The notes: generated by a model from the sequence alone, not told the origin. DNA of 60,053 nt from an uncultured Lachnospiraceae bacterium (GCA_947574135.1 CANPIM010000012.1:1-60053); one strand, 5' to 3'. Counted from the first letter of the stretch, positions 17,335-25,845 are shown. Program-made: numbers and translations.

Positions 17335-18595
17335 ACAGAATTTTTCCAGCAGCTTTGCAAACCGGGGAGCCATTCTAACCTTTGCGGCGCTGGTGCTTAT
17401 AAGCAGCTATTTTGGGCTCTTTTCCCTGGCTGTGTTTTTTATGTTTCTCACCCTTTTATTCTCTGTATCCTACTTTTGGGGACAAAAGGCGCTAAGGGGG
17501 GTGGAGATTACCCTGGAGGCGCCTAAGGGAAGCGGCTTTGTGGGGGAGCGGATCCCAGGAGTGTTTCGCATAGAGAATCGTAAGTTTTTGCCCGTGATCT
17601 GGCTGGAGCTGTCTTTCCCCTGCGGACGGCAGGAGTGCGTGGAGCCGGAGGAGGATTTTACCAGGGAGTGGCAGCAGGACGGGGCGGGAGAGGCGGCCTA
17701 TCCTGTGTGGAAGCGGAAGTTTGCCTGGATTCTGTGGCACCAGCAGCTGGAGTGGAAAACCTGGTTTCGGGCCGTGAGGCGGGGAATTTTTTTCCTGGAG
17801 GAGCTGGGAGCTGTGTCTGGGGACGGCTTTGGGCTTTGTATAAAAAGGAAAATGATAAAGCTCTGGAATCCCCCGGTGTTTGTGGTTTATCCCAGATTGC
17901 AGGAGGTGAAACCAGAGCCCTTTCTCCGGCAGATGTATGACGCGGATGTGGGGCAGCAGGGGATCTACGAGGACCCCACCCTTTTGAAGGGCATCCGGGA
18001 TTACCGGTACGGGGATCCGGTGAAGAGAATCAACTGGCGCATGCTGGCCCGGCAGAATCAGATGCAGGTGAATGTATATGAGCGGGTGCAGCCCCGCTCT
18101 TCCTTTTTCCTCCTGGACTTGGCCTCCTTTTCCCGGGAAGAAAGGGAGGGGGAGAGGCAGGAGGTGCGCCGGGTGTGTGCGAAGGAGGAGCTGGAGGATA
18201 TGCTAAGCGTTTTAGGCTCCCTCTTTGTAAGTCTTTTGGAACGACAGATGGCCTGCGGCCTGGCGCTTCCTCACCAGGAGGCTGGGGGAAGCGGGGAAGG
18301 GACCCTTTTGCTGCCTTCCTGTGAGGAGGGCTTTGCACACCGGTTGCTGTCGGCCTTGGCAGGCGTTTCCTATGAGGGAGAGCAGGCTTATTTTGACAGT
18401 GGGGAGCTTCTTTCCAGAAAAAGAAGCCTGGGACAGGTTTATGTGGCGGTGGAAAGTGTGGAGACCATGACCTGTCAGGAGCTTTTAAGCCGGTGGGGGG
18501 AGACAGGCGTTACTCTTCTTTCCGGGAAGGAAGGGAAGAGCTCTGTTTGGCCGGTGCTGCCCTTGTCGGCGGTGCGAAGGGAGGTGGCCGGATGA
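17324..18595 (+). CDS. DUF58 membrane-anchored protein
   Basis: This 423-residue protein starts at GTG 17324 inside the end of the MoxR gene. Two N-terminal membrane segments (about residues 14-45) are followed by a soluble region. The DUF58 signature is DYRYGDPVKRINWRMLARQ near residue 225, and a VWA-like fold probably follows (SSFFLLDLASF). Such proteins are MoxR partners in envelope or peptidoglycan-related processes, but a specific role is not established here. Its stop codon overlaps the start of the next gene (ATGA). Confidence 0.85.
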   Translation: MENRQNFSSSFANRGAILTFAALVLISSYFGLFSLAVFFMFLTLLFSVSYFWGQKALRGVEITLEAPKGSGFVGERIPGVFRIENRKFLPVIWLELSFPCGRQECVEPEEDFTREWQQDGAGEAAYPVWKRKFAWILWHQQLEWKTWFRAVRRGIFFLEELGAVSGDGFGLCIKRKMIKLWNPPVFVVYPRLQEVKPEPFLRQMYDADVGQQGIYEDPTLLKGIRDYRYGDPVKRINWRMLARQNQMQVNVYERVQPRSSFFLLDLASFSREEREGERQEVRRVCAKEELEDMLSVLGSLFVSLLERQMACGLALPHQEAGGSGEGTLLLPSCEEGFAHRLLSALAGVSYEGEQAYFDSGELLSRKRSLGQVYVAVESVETMTCQELLSRWGETGVTLLSGKEGKSSVWPVLPLSAVRREVAG

Positions 18596-19884
18596 AAACC
18601 AAACGCTTGATCGGTGTTTCTCTTCTCCTGTGCTATGTGGTGGGCATGGATACCATATACCGGCTCATTTCCTATTATCAGACGGGGACGGCTATGACGC
18701 CGGCCCTGTTTCCCTGGCTCTTATGGGTCCTTGGCCTGTACGGATTGGATCTTTTGCTGCTGAGAAAAGGGGGATCTCTCTCCCGGTATCTGTGGCTTCA
18801 TGTGGTTTCCTGGGGGATTCTGTCTGTTTTGGGAAATCTCTATTGGATACAGGCCCAGGGGCTGACAGCCCGGATGTTTGCCGTGATCTTTTACGGAATT
18901 TCCCTGGTTATGGCAGAGGAGACGGCCCGCCTGGGGGTAAAACCCAATCAGACCCTGGTACAGACAGAGGCCATGCTGATTCTTTTGGGAATTCTTTTAT
19001 TTTTGGAGGAAATGCATATGGCGCCGGATTCTCCCAGCCGGTATTGGGCGCTGGCCGGGGTGATTGTAAGCCTTCTCTCTCTGATTATGACCAGAGTTAT
19101 GACGGATGAGGGGGGAAGGACCCGGGGAAGCCGGATCCAGGGAGCCTTTCTCCTGGGAAGCGTATTTATGCTGTTGACCATCTGCGGCCTGGGATTTGCG
19201 GCGGCTTTTTCCGGCAGGGGACGAATGGCGCTGCAGTTTTTGGTGGAATTGGTCCTGAAAGGAGGCAGATGGGCGCTGGCTTTTTTGGGGCGCTGCCTGG
19301 ATAAGCTGGTAGCCCTGTTTCCCGTGGGAGAGGAGGAGCTTCCCCCTTTGGAGGCGCCTGTGGTCTTACCTGGGACAGAGGAGCTGTCCCAGGCTTCGGG
19401 GACCCTTCCGGCGTGGGTGCTGCCGCTCCTGGTGATATTGGCGGCTCTGGCTGTTGGCCTTGGTTTTTTGTGGCTTTTGCGGCGGCTTCGGCATGTGCGT
19501 ATGCCTGGTCTGGCCGGCGAAGGCCTTAAGACATCCAAGGGCGTGGAGAAAAAAAGCCTGGTGAGACAGCGGCTTGGGGAGCTTTGGGAGAAATGGCGGC
19601 ACAGGCTGTGGTTCCGATATCAATGTCTGCGGCAGAGAAATTCCCTTCCTGTGCTTTTGCTTACGGCAGAGAGCTACGGAAAACGGCATGGTATTATCCG
19701 CCAGCCCAAGGAAAGCCCTCAGAGCTATCTGCGCCGGCTCTCGGGGGAGGAGAAGCTTTCCGGGGCAGGACAGGGAGAGACTCTGGAGGAGATGGCCCGG
19801 GCCCTGGAGGAATTTTTTTACAGGGGAAAAGCTACAGACGCACATGTGGGGAAGGTGCGGGAGTGGAAGCGGGTGTTTCGGTAA
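18592..19884 (+). CDS. Multi-pass membrane protein of the MoxR/DUF58 operon
   Basis: This protein has 430 residues from ATG 18592, which overlaps the DUF58 stop codon; translational coupling decides the start. About eight hydrophobic segments are seen: five to six in the first 230 residues and one near 280-300. A basic cytosolic tail follows with a RYQCLRQRNS segment and a C-terminal helical domain (ETLEEMARALEEFFYRGK). In MoxR/DUF58 operons this position often holds a transglutaminase-like or DUF4129 protein. The tail is DUF4129-like, but no transglutaminase catalytic triad is visible, so I leave the function open. Confidence 0.7.
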   Translation: MKTKRLIGVSLLLCYVVGMDTIYRLISYYQTGTAMTPALFPWLLWVLGLYGLDLLLLRKGGSLSRYLWLHVVSWGILSVLGNLYWIQAQGLTARMFAVIFYGISLVMAEETARLGVKPNQTLVQTEAMLILLGILLFLEEMHMAPDSPSRYWALAGVIVSLLSLIMTRVMTDEGGRTRGSRIQGAFLLGSVFMLLTICGLGFAAAFSGRGRMALQFLVELVLKGGRWALAFLGRCLDKLVALFPVGEEELPPLEAPVVLPGTEELSQASGTLPAWVLPLLVILAALAVGLGFLWLLRRLRHVRMPGLAGEGLKTSKGVEKKSLVRQRLGELWEKWRHRLWFRYQCLRQRNSLPVLLLTAESYGKRHGIIRQPKESPQSYLRRLSGEEKLSGAGQGETLEEMARALEEFFYRGKATDAHVGKVREWKRVFR

Positions 19885-19908
19885 GTATTTCTAAGATTGT
19901 CTAAAAAT

Positions 19909-19922
19909 CGAAAATTTGTTCG
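19909..19922. promoter_or_regulatory. LexA-like SOS box 1
   Basis: CGAAAATTTGTTCG agrees with the Gram-positive LexA consensus CGAACRNRYGTTYC/G at most positions. It sits about 95 bases before the radical-SAM repair gene. Confidence 0.4.
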
Positions 19923-19963
19923 ATTTTCTCTTGCGCTTTCTGGACTTTTGTGATACTATAAAA

Positions 19964-19977
19964 CAAACAGATGTTCT
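19964..19977. promoter_or_regulatory. LexA-like SOS box 2
   Basis: CAAACAGATGTTCT matches the ACRNRYGTTY core of the Gram-positive SOS box. It lies just downstream of a possible -10 (TACTAT at 19954-19959, with TTGCGC 17 bases upstream at 19931-19936), where a bound repressor would block initiation. Confidence 0.5.
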
Positions 19978-20004
19978 ATAGTTGAAAGCGAAGGGGATGA
20001 CAGT

Positions 20005-21405
20005 ATGCAGCAGGTTTCTGTGGCGGAGGATCTGCCACTGGTGGAGAAGCTTAAGATTTTATCGGATGCGGCCAAGTATGACGTGGCCTGCACCTCCAGC
20101 GGGACGGAGCGCTCCAATGTGGGGAAGGGCATGGGAAATTGTACCCAGGCGGGCATTTGCCACAGCTTTTCCGCAGACGGCCGGTGCATCTCTCTTTTAA
20201 AGATTCTTTTTACCAATGAGTGTATCTTTGACTGTAAATATTGTCTGAACCGGGTGAGCAATGATGTGCCCAGGGCTTCCTTTACGCCCCAGGAGATCTG
20301 TGAGCTGGTGCTGGAGTTTTATAAGCGCAACTATGTTGAGGGGCTTTTTCTAAGCTCCGGGATTCTGTACACCCCCAATTATACCATGGAGCTTATCTAT
20401 CAGACCCTGTATAAGCTACGGTATGAATACCATTTCTGGGGCTATATCCATGTAAAGGCCATTCCCGGGGCAGCGTCGGAGCTGGTGGAAAAGACCGGAT
20501 ACCTGGCGGACCGCATGAGCGTGAATCTGGAGCTGCCCACAGCCGAGGGGCTTAAGGCCCTGGCTCCCAATAAAAGCCGGGGAAAGATTTTAAAGCCTAT
20601 GCGCCTGGTCCAGAGCCGGATGGAGGAGAATAAAAAGGAGCTGGTTTTGTACCGGCACGCGCCCCGGTTTGTGCCTGCGGGTCAGTCTACCCAGATGATT
20701 ATCGGAGCCACCCCGGAGACGGATTACCAGGTGATCAGCGTGGCGGAAAGTCTGTATAAGAAGTTTGCGCTGAAGAGAGTCTTTTACTCTGCCTTTGTCC
20801 GCATCAACGAGGACGAACAGCTGCCCGTTCTGCCGGGAGGGCCGCCTCTTCTTCGGGAGCACCGCCTGTATCAGGCGGACTGGCTGCTTCGGTATTACGG
20901 GTTTCAGGCCAAGGAGCTGCTTTCGGAGAAAAAGCCTAATTTTAACGTGCTCCTGGATCCCAAATGTGACTGGGCCCTAGGCCACCTGGAGCAGTTTCCC
21001 GTGGAGATCAACCGGGCGGATTACTATACGATTCTGCGGGTGCCGGGAATCGGCCCCAAGTCCGCCCAGCGGATTGTCCGGGCCCGCCGTATGGGGACTG
21101 TGGATTTCGAGGATTTGAAGCGCATGGGAGTGGTGCTAAAGCGGGCCCTGTATTTTATTACCTGCAGTGGGCGGATGATGTATCCGGTCAAGCTGGAGGA
21201 GGATTATATTACCCGAAATCTTCTCTCCCTCAAGGAGAAGCTTCCCTTTCCGGTGGACGGGGACACCACCTACCGGCAGCTGTCTCTCTTTGATGATTGC
21301 CATATCCCCTATGAGGATTCCGGCGGCAGCACGGAGGAAGAGGTGCTTGGGATCGTAAAGGGATTGGAGGCGGCGGGAAATGGGGCAGCTCAGAGAGCTG
21401 GTTGA
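20005..21405 (+). CDS. Putative DNA modification/repair radical SAM protein
   Basis: This 466-residue protein has a radical SAM domain with the CxxxCxxC cluster motif CIFDCKYC near residue 75. Towards the C-terminus a helix-hairpin-helix DNA-binding motif is visible (RVPGIGPKSAQRIV, about residue 344). The architecture matches the TIGR03916 family, which is nearly always paired with a TIGR03915 protein, as here. The reaction is not characterised. The ATG at 20005 follows GAAGGGGATGACAGT. Two LexA-like boxes upstream fit a DNA-damage role. Confidence 0.85.
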   Translation: MQQVSVAEDLPLVEKLKILSDAAKYDVACTSSGTERSNVGKGMGNCTQAGICHSFSADGRCISLLKILFTNECIFDCKYCLNRVSNDVPRASFTPQEICELVLEFYKRNYVEGLFLSSGILYTPNYTMELIYQTLYKLRYEYHFWGYIHVKAIPGAASELVEKTGYLADRMSVNLELPTAEGLKALAPNKSRGKILKPMRLVQSRMEENKKELVLYRHAPRFVPAGQSTQMIIGATPETDYQVISVAESLYKKFALKRVFYSAFVRINEDEQLPVLPGGPPLLREHRLYQADWLLRYYGFQAKELLSEKKPNFNVLLDPKCDWALGHLEQFPVEINRADYYTILRVPGIGPKSAQRIVRARRMGTVDFEDLKRMGVVLKRALYFITCSGRMMYPVKLEEDYITRNLLSLKEKLPFPVDGDTTYRQLSLFDDCHIPYEDSGGSTEEEVLGIVKGLEAAGNGAAQRAG

Positions 21406-21475
21406 GAGAAGGCGCCGGGAAGCGTGTCCTAGCGACCGCCTGCGTTGTCCGTCATGGGAAGAGGAGCCCGGAATT

Positions 21476-22279
21476 ATGGAAACAGAGGGAAGCATGACCG
21501 TCTTTGTGTGCGAGGACAGCCTGGACGGTATTTTTACCGGTGTCTATGACGCCTGGGCCAGCCGCCTGGGCCACAGGAATGTGCGGCTGGAGGTGGAGGA
21601 GGAGAAAACCCTGGAGCTGTTTTGCAGGTATACGCCTGTAAAGACGGATATGGAAAAGGCCAAGAAGGTGCTGGGGACTATCCGGGAGCGGCTGGGGGAG
21701 GAATGCACGGAGTATATCTGTCAGGCGGCGGCCTGTGCTGACGGGAGGAAGGCGGATGCCATCTACCGCATGGTGGTGCTGGGATTGTCTCTGGAGCAGG
21801 GAAGCCAGGTAACCAGCTGCCTCACCTATGGACCGGTGGCCACGGTTATGGAGCTGAGCCAGAAAACCTGGCATGAGGCGCATAAGCTTATGGGCTTTGT
21901 GCGGTTTTCGAAGCTTTCTAATGGCATTTTGTATGCAAAGGTAGAGCCAAAGCACCAGGTGCTGTCTTTTTTGGCCCCCTATTTTGCAGACAGGCTGCGC
22001 CATGAGAGCTGGATCATCCACGACGTGGGGCGGGGACTTCTTGCTGTTCATGGGGGGGATGTTGGCTGGGTGCTTATGGAGGATCAGGATTTGAATCCGG
22101 AGCGTCTGGGACAGGTGGCGGAAAAGGAGGAGCAGATAGAAGAGCTTTGGAAATGCTTTCACGAGAGCATTGCCGTGGAGGCCCGCATCAATCCCAAGCT
22201 TCAGAGACAGCTGCTGGCCATGCGTTTTCGCCCCTATATGCTGGAATTTACGGGGGAGAGGGGGAGGGAGAGGATGTAG
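21476..22279 (+). CDS. TIGR03915-family putative DNA repair protein (DUF4130)
   Basis: The recognisable domain begins at MTVFVCEDSLDGIFTGVYDAW and runs for about 250 residues, including HKLMGFVRFSKL and a C-terminal PKLQRQLLAMRFRPYMLEF. This is the regular partner of the TIGR03916 radical SAM protein upstream. I used ATG 21476 because GAGGAG lies 9 bases before it. ATG 21494 begins exactly at the domain, and ATG 21380, overlapping the upstream gene by 26 bases, is also possible. The pair probably forms one operon. Confidence 0.8.
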   Translation: METEGSMTVFVCEDSLDGIFTGVYDAWASRLGHRNVRLEVEEEKTLELFCRYTPVKTDMEKAKKVLGTIRERLGEECTEYICQAAACADGRKADAIYRMVVLGLSLEQGSQVTSCLTYGPVATVMELSQKTWHEAHKLMGFVRFSKLSNGILYAKVEPKHQVLSFLAPYFADRLRHESWIIHDVGRGLLAVHGGDVGWVLMEDQDLNPERLGQVAEKEEQIEELWKCFHESIAVEARINPKLQRQLLAMRFRPYMLEFTGERGRERM

Positions 22280-22449
22280 AAAATCTCAGGCGGCAGATGT
22301 GCAATTTTATGGGTACTTGAAGGTTAAATGGAAAAAACTGGAAAAATCCAAAAAAACCTTTCGGCAATTTATAAAAAAACAGGGAGATCTTTTTGTGCAG
22401 GTGTGCCAGAAGAGGGGAAAAAGCCTGAAAATAGGGAGAAAAAAAGGAA

Positions 22450-22478
22450 TTGACAAATTTCGAATTAGCTGGCATAAT
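22450..22478 (+). promoter_or_regulatory. Putative promoter of the HPr-like gene
   Basis: A perfect TTGACA at 22450-22455 and CATAAT at 22473-22478 are spaced by 17 bases. The preceding 170 bases are A-rich and I see no gene in them. Confidence 0.65.
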
Positions 22479-22547
22479 TTCCAAAACAAAGGCAATACTG
22501 CTAAGGAAACTTAAGGTATGAATGTTTTTGAAAGGGTGGATTTGAAA

Positions 22548-22772
22548 ATGCGGGAAAAAAAGATTCGGTTAGGGGCCTCAGACGTTACAACGTTTGTAAA
22601 GGCAGCGGAAACTTGCGATTTTGACGTGGACCTTTCCTATGACCGGGTGGTTGTAGATGCAAAATCCATTGTAGGCGTTTTCAGCATGGATTTGTCTAAG
22701 GTACTCACCGTCAAATACGGAGGACAGAATCCGGATTTTGAAAATTTACTTCAGAAGTTCGCGGTAGCTTAA
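22548..22772 (+). CDS. HPr-fold protein lacking the phosphorylatable histidine
   Basis: This protein has 74 residues from ATG 22548, which follows AAGGGTGG at an 8-base distance; an in-frame ATG at 22518 would add ten residues. The pattern is that of HPr: a helix FVKAAETCDFDVDLSYD, then VVVDAKSIVGVFSMDLSKVLTVKYGG. The regulatory-serine region (KSIVGV, equivalent to HPr Ser46) is retained. The GIHARPA phosphorylation loop with His15 is replaced by GASDVTTF. It therefore cannot act as a phosphoryl carrier in the usual way and may be a Crh-like or purely regulatory paralogue. It is flanked by its own promoter and terminator. Confidence 0.75.
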   Translation: MREKKIRLGASDVTTFVKAAETCDFDVDLSYDRVVVDAKSIVGVFSMDLSKVLTVKYGGQNPDFENLLQKFAVA

Positions 22773-22810
22773 TCGTATAGAGACAACAGGGAAGGGAACT
22801 TCAAAAAAAA

Positions 22811-22840
22811 GATCTGCTTATTAGGAGCAGGTCTTTTTTT
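22811..22840 (+). terminator. Intrinsic terminator after the HPr-like gene
   Basis: GATCTGCT (22811-22818) pairs with AGCAGGTC (22826-22833) with one wobble. An upstream A8 run and a downstream T7 run (22834-22840) flank it. Confidence 0.85.
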
Positions 22841-22850
22841 GTGTTTGCAC

Positions 22851-22900
22851 TGGACAAGGAGGGAAAAATGTGTTATATTGCATTTATATTTGTAATACAA
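22851..22900 (+). promoter_or_regulatory. Promoter with GntR-like operator before the first UroD-like gene
   Basis: TGGACA (22851-22856) and TATATT (22874-22879) are spaced by 17 bases. The palindrome TTGTAATACAA (22890-22900) lies just after the expected start, followed by ACTACAA-type direct repeats. The same TTGTAAT half-site recurs in the operator of the second GntR gene at 31155. Confidence 0.6.
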
Positions 22901-22946
22901 CTACAAACTACAAACTAAAAGCTACAGAGGAAGGAGAAGGAAAATT

Positions 22947-24029
22947 ATGGCAAGACTGTCTATGGAGGAACGGGTGGAGCTTCACAAGGCTTTCTGGGAG
23001 GGCAGGGAGATGGCGGAACCCCTGGTATCCTACCGGATGGGAGATTTTTTTTATGCGGAGCGGTTTCAGGGGGCGGAGAAAATCCGGATGAAGGACACCC
23101 TGGTGACGCCGGATATGGTGGTTGTAGAGGATTTTCTGAAGGATTATGAGCGTATGTTCCAGGAGTGTGAGGAGGCAGAGCAGACAGCCTTTTGGACGGC
23201 AGAGCCCTGCATTGCCATTCCCTGGATGGAGGCTATGATGGGCTGTCCCTTTAAGGGGGAGGAGGTGGCGTTTATGGCCCTTCCCACCTGTGACAGCCCG
23301 GAGGGACTGGGAGATCTGGTGCTTTGTGAGGAGAATCCCTGGTATCAGAAATATATGGAGTTTACGGATCGGCTGGTGGAGCTCTCCCGGGGACGCTTTC
23401 CTGTGGGCCAGTCCTTGTTGCGGGGAGTCAGCGATGTGGTGGGAACGAAAATGGGACAGGGGGAATTTCCTTACGCTGTAATGGATGAGCCGGAGCTTAT
23501 GCAGGAGAAGTTTTGCCAGGTGGCGGAGGCTCTCCGCATGCTTACCAGGGATCAGTATCAGCGGATCCCCGCCTTCCAGGGAGGGTATGCCGGGGGGCTC
23601 TATTCTCTGTGGGCCCCGGGAAAAATCGTGTGGTACCAGGAGGACCTGGCGGCCATTCTCTCCCGGAACCATTACAATCAGTTTTTACGGGAGACCTCTC
23701 AGCGTATTTGTGAGGGATATGATTATACCATGGTACATCTTCATCCCAACAGCTTTCATCATCTGGATGATATGCTCACGGTGGATGCCATCAAATGTGT
23801 ACAGATTAACAAGGATGTGTCGGGCCCGGGGATTGCAGACATGCTGCCCAAATTTCAGCAGGTATTGGCGGCAGACAAGTGTCTGGCTGTTTTGGGAGAG
23901 CTAGATGAGGAGGAGCTGGCTCTGATGATGGATGAGCTGCCCCATAAGCGGCTGTTTTTCCATCTGGCCGTGCCCAGTCCAGAGAGAGCCAGGGAATTGA
24001 ATCGAGTTCTCACCACCCGCTGGAGGTAG
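22947..24029 (+). CDS. UroD-superfamily protein 1 of the TRAP locus
   Basis: This 360-residue protein is of the uroporphyrinogen decarboxylase / cobalamin-methyltransferase (MtaA/MtbA) superfamily. I infer this from length, the barrel-like alternation and the C-terminal segment VDAIKCVQINKDVSGPGIADMLPKFQQVL. At the position where zinc methyltransferases carry an HxC motif it has MVHLHPNSFHHL, that is HxH and more histidines; a later cysteine (DKCLAVLGEL) is present. It lacks the N-terminal RxPVD-type signature of true haem-pathway UroD, so haem synthesis is unlikely. It begins a two-gene unit with the GntR regulator 9 bases downstream. Substrate unknown. Confidence 0.7.
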   Translation: MARLSMEERVELHKAFWEGREMAEPLVSYRMGDFFYAERFQGAEKIRMKDTLVTPDMVVVEDFLKDYERMFQECEEAEQTAFWTAEPCIAIPWMEAMMGCPFKGEEVAFMALPTCDSPEGLGDLVLCEENPWYQKYMEFTDRLVELSRGRFPVGQSLLRGVSDVVGTKMGQGEFPYAVMDEPELMQEKFCQVAEALRMLTRDQYQRIPAFQGGYAGGLYSLWAPGKIVWYQEDLAAILSRNHYNQFLRETSQRICEGYDYTMVHLHPNSFHHLDDMLTVDAIKCVQINKDVSGPGIADMLPKFQQVLAADKCLAVLGELDEEELALMMDELPHKRLFFHLAVPSPERARELNRVLTTRWR

Positions 24030-24038
24030 AAAGAGGGC

Positions 24039-24716
24039 ATGGCCATTGAGAGGATACCCAAGCGTAAGAGTGTAAAAGAACAAGTGTTCGAACAAATGAA
24101 GAGGCAGCTGATTAACCGGGAATGGAAGCCGGGAGATAAGTTGCCCTCGGAGGAGAAGCTGGCGGAGGCCTTTGGGGTCAGCAAGGTCACCGTGCGGCAG
24201 GCCCTGCAGCAGCTTACCACCTTAGGGCTGATTGAGACCCGCCTGGGGGAGGGATCCTTTGTGCGGGGAGAGGATCCGGGCGCTTGCCTGAATGGCCTGG
24301 TTTCCGTGGCCTATCTGGGCAGCGATATCCGGGAGGTCATGGAGTTTCGACGGGTGATTGAGACGGAGACGGCAGCGGTGGCAGCTACTTTGGCCGGACC
24401 GGAGGACATCGCCTACCTGAGGGAAACCCTGGAGCGCATGCACCGGGCGGAGGCAGATGTGGAGGAGCGGGCCAGGGCGGATCTGGATTTTCACTATAAG
24501 CTGGCCTTGATTACCGGAAATCCCCTGATTATCCGGACCTATGATATTCTGCGGGAGGTTCTCTGGGGAGCCATGGTAAAGGTGGTGGATGCCCTGGGAA
24601 GCGACGGCGCCTACCGGTTTCATCCCAGGATTATTGAGGCGTTGGAGGATCAGGATGAGGATCGGGCAGCCCGGATGATGAAGGAGCATTTGGGGAAGGA
24701 TATTTTGTTTTTGTAG
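24039..24716 (+). CDS. GntR/FadR (FCD) regulator 1
   Basis: This 225-residue protein has a GntR winged helix-turn-helix (residues 10-75: KLPSEEKLAEAFGVSKVTVR, LGLIETRLGEGSFV) and a C-terminal FCD effector domain. The FCD metal-ligand pattern is visible: an aspartate and histidine in DLDFHYKLA, then histidines in FHPRII and MKEHLG. FCD regulators bind carboxylic acids through this metal. It is clearly paralogous to the regulator at 31244, and the two bracket the TRAP locus. The TTGTA/TACAA palindrome upstream of its operon is the candidate binding site. Confidence 0.9.
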   Translation: MAIERIPKRKSVKEQVFEQMKRQLINREWKPGDKLPSEEKLAEAFGVSKVTVRQALQQLTTLGLIETRLGEGSFVRGEDPGACLNGLVSVAYLGSDIREVMEFRRVIETETAAVAATLAGPEDIAYLRETLERMHRAEADVEERARADLDFHYKLALITGNPLIIRTYDILREVLWGAMVKVVDALGSDGAYRFHPRIIEALEDQDEDRAARMMKEHLGKDILFL

Positions 24717-24755
24717 GAAGCAGATATAAGTAGATAGAGTGACAGAGGTATTTGT

Positions 24756-24793
24756 AAAGAGGCCGGAGGATCCGAAAGGGTTCCGGCCTCTTT
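24756..24793 (+). terminator. Strong hairpin after the first GntR gene
   Basis: AAAGAGGCCGGA (24756-24767) pairs perfectly with TCCGGCCTCTTT (24782-24793). The T tract is short (TTT then GG), so termination may be partial or factor-assisted. The 325-base gap 24717-25041 holds this hairpin, an AT-rich stretch and the operator-promoter described next. Confidence 0.65.
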
Positions 24794-24910
24794 GGATCTG
24801 CAAAAGAAATAAATGATTATTTTTATACAAAATATCTAAAAAATTGAAAGAAAACATTGAAAATCAGAAGTATTTTTCATGTTTTTCACAAAAAATAGAA
24901 AGTAAACAGA

Positions 24911-24945
24911 TGGATATTGACTAACAATATCCAAAGTGATAGAAT
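24911..24945 (+). promoter_or_regulatory. Promoter and palindromic operator of the SDR-TRAP-UroD operon
   Basis: TTGACT (24917-24922) and TAGAAT (24940-24945) are spaced by 17 bases. The -35 box lies inside a perfect inverted repeat, TGGATATTG (24911-24919) and CAATATCCA (24925-24933), with a 5-base centre. The stretch 24915-24958 agrees with the RpiR gene promoter (30200-30243) at 36 of 44 positions. Confidence 0.7.
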
Positions 24946-25041
24946 AAAAACATACAAAAACGAGTTATATATGAATAAAATTATTCAAAATTTAAAAAGG
25001 AAGAAAACAGCATTAAAAAATGATAAAAAGGAGGGTGTTTT

Positions 25042-25845
25042 ATGGAGCTGGATGTAAATGTGAAGCTAAAGGAGCTATTCTCTTTGGAAGGGAAGGTCAT
25101 CCTGATCACGGGTGCCGCAGGCGGCATTTTCAGTGAGGTTTCCCGGGGGATGGCTCAGGTAGGCGGCCGGATGGCTCTGTGTGATTTTAACATGGAGGGC
25201 CTGAAGGCAGTGGAGGATGAAATACAGGGATTTGGCGGAGAGGCCAAAAGCTTTGCCGTGGATATGACATCTCTGGAATCCATTCATGCTTGTGTGGATC
25301 AGGTAGTGGAGGCTTATGGACGGATTGATGTGCTTGTAAATGGGGCAGGCATTAATAAGCGGGTCAAGCTTCTGAATGGAGATGAAGAAACCTTTGATCG
25401 GATTGTGGCTGTGAATTTAAAGGGTGTACATTTCCTGAGCCAGGAGGTGGCAAAGCATATGAAGGAGACCGGAGGAGGAAGCGTGATTAACGTGACATCC
25501 TACAATTCCGTAATGATGCTTGGGGGCTGCGGCGTATATGGGGCAACCAAAAGCGGGGTGGCTGCACTCACAAGGGCCCAGGCCATTGAGTGGGCGGAAT
25601 TTGGTATTCGGTCCAATGCTATTTGCCCGGGGCATATCAGCACTCCTTTGACGGCACCTCTCTGGACGGATCCGGTTCGTTCAAAATTTCTTCTGGATCG
25701 CATTGCCATGAATCGTCCGGGAGAACCCAAGGATTTGTTGGGAATAGCCATTTTGCTGGCCTCGGATGCGTCCGGCTATATGAGTGGAATGATGTATCAT
25801 GTAGATGGCGGCTGCCTGGCGGGAGGACAGCCCTGGGATATTTAA
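25042..25845 (+). CDS. Short-chain dehydrogenase/reductase of the TRAP locus
   Basis: This 267-residue classical SDR oxidoreductase has an N-terminal nucleotide-binding TGAAGGIFSE motif near residue 20, NGAGIN near residue 95 and a catalytic Ser...YGATK with Tyr and Lys near 172-176. A C-terminal GYMSGMMYHVDGG segment is typical of gluconate 5-dehydrogenase-like enzymes. It probably oxidises a hydroxyl of the imported substrate with NAD(P). The ATG follows AAAAGGAGGGTG. It is the first gene of an operon that continues with the TRAP transporter and the second UroD-like protein. Confidence 0.88.
   Translation: MELDVNVKLKELFSLEGKVILITGAAGGIFSEVSRGMAQVGGRMALCDFNMEGLKAVEDEIQGFGGEAKSFAVDMTSLESIHACVDQVVEAYGRIDVLVNGAGINKRVKLLNGDEETFDRIVAVNLKGVHFLSQEVAKHMKETGGGSVINVTSYNSVMMLGGCGVYGATKSGVAALTRAQAIEWAEFGIRSNAICPGHISTPLTAPLWTDPVRSKFLLDRIAMNRPGEPKDLLGIAILLASDASGYMSGMMYHVDGGCLAGGQPWDI

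Noticed and set aside
22170-22514. Lys-rich 114-codon plus-strand frame before the HPr-like gene
   Set aside because: Its first third overlaps the DNA-repair gene in another frame, and the rest is A-rich promoter DNA without a ribosome binding site.
22947-24029. Assignment as haem-pathway uroporphyrinogen decarboxylase
   Set aside because: The N-terminal signature of true HemE is missing, there are no other haem genes nearby, and the gene is linked to a TRAP transporter and a GntR regulator.
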